Shown: one piece after another, positions 5,383 through 5,422 of the stretch
Layout of the letters: each line of letters starts with the position of its first letter
How positions within the stretch are numbered: the first letter of the stretch is position 1
From: Porticoccaceae bacterium
GTDB lineage: Bacteria; Pseudomonadota; Gammaproteobacteria; Pseudomonadales; Porticoccaceae
NCBI GenBank assembly: GCA_030590275.1
Contig: JAUUYV010000156.1
Coordinates: 1 to 5,422 of the forward strand
Direction: 5' to 3'
Length of the DNA: 5,422 nucleotides
The notes under the pieces: generated by a model
Told to the model about the DNA's origin: nothing
What the model saw: the letters and a program-made list of their open reading frames with translations, nothing else
Database searches by the model: none
Made by a program: the position numbers and the translations under genes

Positions 5383-5401
5383 ACTAAAATAATAACTTCA
5401 T

Positions 5402-5422
5402 GGGAGGAGATAAAAATGGCTA
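5402..5422 (+). CDS. Start of a downstream gene with strong ribosome binding site (only two codons visible)
   Basis: GGGAGGAG at 5402-5409 is followed after 6 bases by ATG at 5416-5418 and GCT, then the window ends. The coding part begins at 5416; the interval given includes the ribosome binding site. The near-ideal site makes a genuine gene likely, but its product cannot be told from Met-Ala. It is on the same strand as the thioesterase and is separated from it by the heptamer repeat. Confidence 0.6.

Overview
The window reads as a piece of a Gram-negative proteobacterial chromosome, most likely a marine gammaproteobacterium. This is inferred from a lipoprotein-type signal peptide, strong AGGAG-type ribosome binding sites, a base composition near half GC and short AT-rich intergenic gaps; no taxonomic marker gene is present. 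The gene content is acyl-CoA catabolism: an enoyl-CoA hydratase/isomerase-family (crotonase) protein, two adjacent and dissimilar acyl-CoA dehydrogenases, and a double-hotdog acyl-CoA thioesterase.

Layout. (i) 1-950, minus strand: a beta-propeller lipoprotein of the SMP-30/NHL type, running off the left edge. (ii) 951-1028: an AT-rich gap with a perfect TATAAT box for that gene and an inverted repeat over its -35/spacer region. (iii) 1029-4275, minus strand: an apparent three-gene operon, transcribed as crotonase, then acyl-CoA dehydrogenase beta-type subunit, then acyl-CoA dehydrogenase alpha-type subunit; the last two are 2 bases apart. (iv) 4276-4466: a divergent intergenic region with a 9-bp direct repeat and a pyrimidine-rich tract. 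(v) 4467-5312, plus strand: the thioesterase, starting at TTG. (vi) 5313-5415: a non-coding gap dominated by nine perfect copies of the heptamer TAAAAAC, followed by a strong ribosome binding site and the first two codons of another gene at the right edge.

How the genes may work together. The two dehydrogenases have complementary defects. One keeps the flavin-side TEPxxGSD motif and the catalytic glutamate but has lost the RxxFG and QxxGGxG motifs that reach FAD from the neighbouring subunit. The other keeps exactly those and has Ala in place of the glutamate. This is the hallmark of alpha2beta2 acyl-CoA dehydrogenases with two active sites per tetramer, known from steroid side-chain and ring catabolism (FadE28-FadE29 and FadE26-FadE27 of Mycobacterium, Scd1A/Scd1B-type pairs in Proteobacteria). 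The crotonase would be expected to act next on the enoyl-CoA, but both catalytic glutamates of classical hydratases are replaced, so its reaction is uncertain. The divergent thioesterase could release CoA from bulky or dead-end intermediates. A steroid or other bulky acyl-CoA substrate is an inference from the dehydrogenase architecture; nothing else in the window identifies the substrate.
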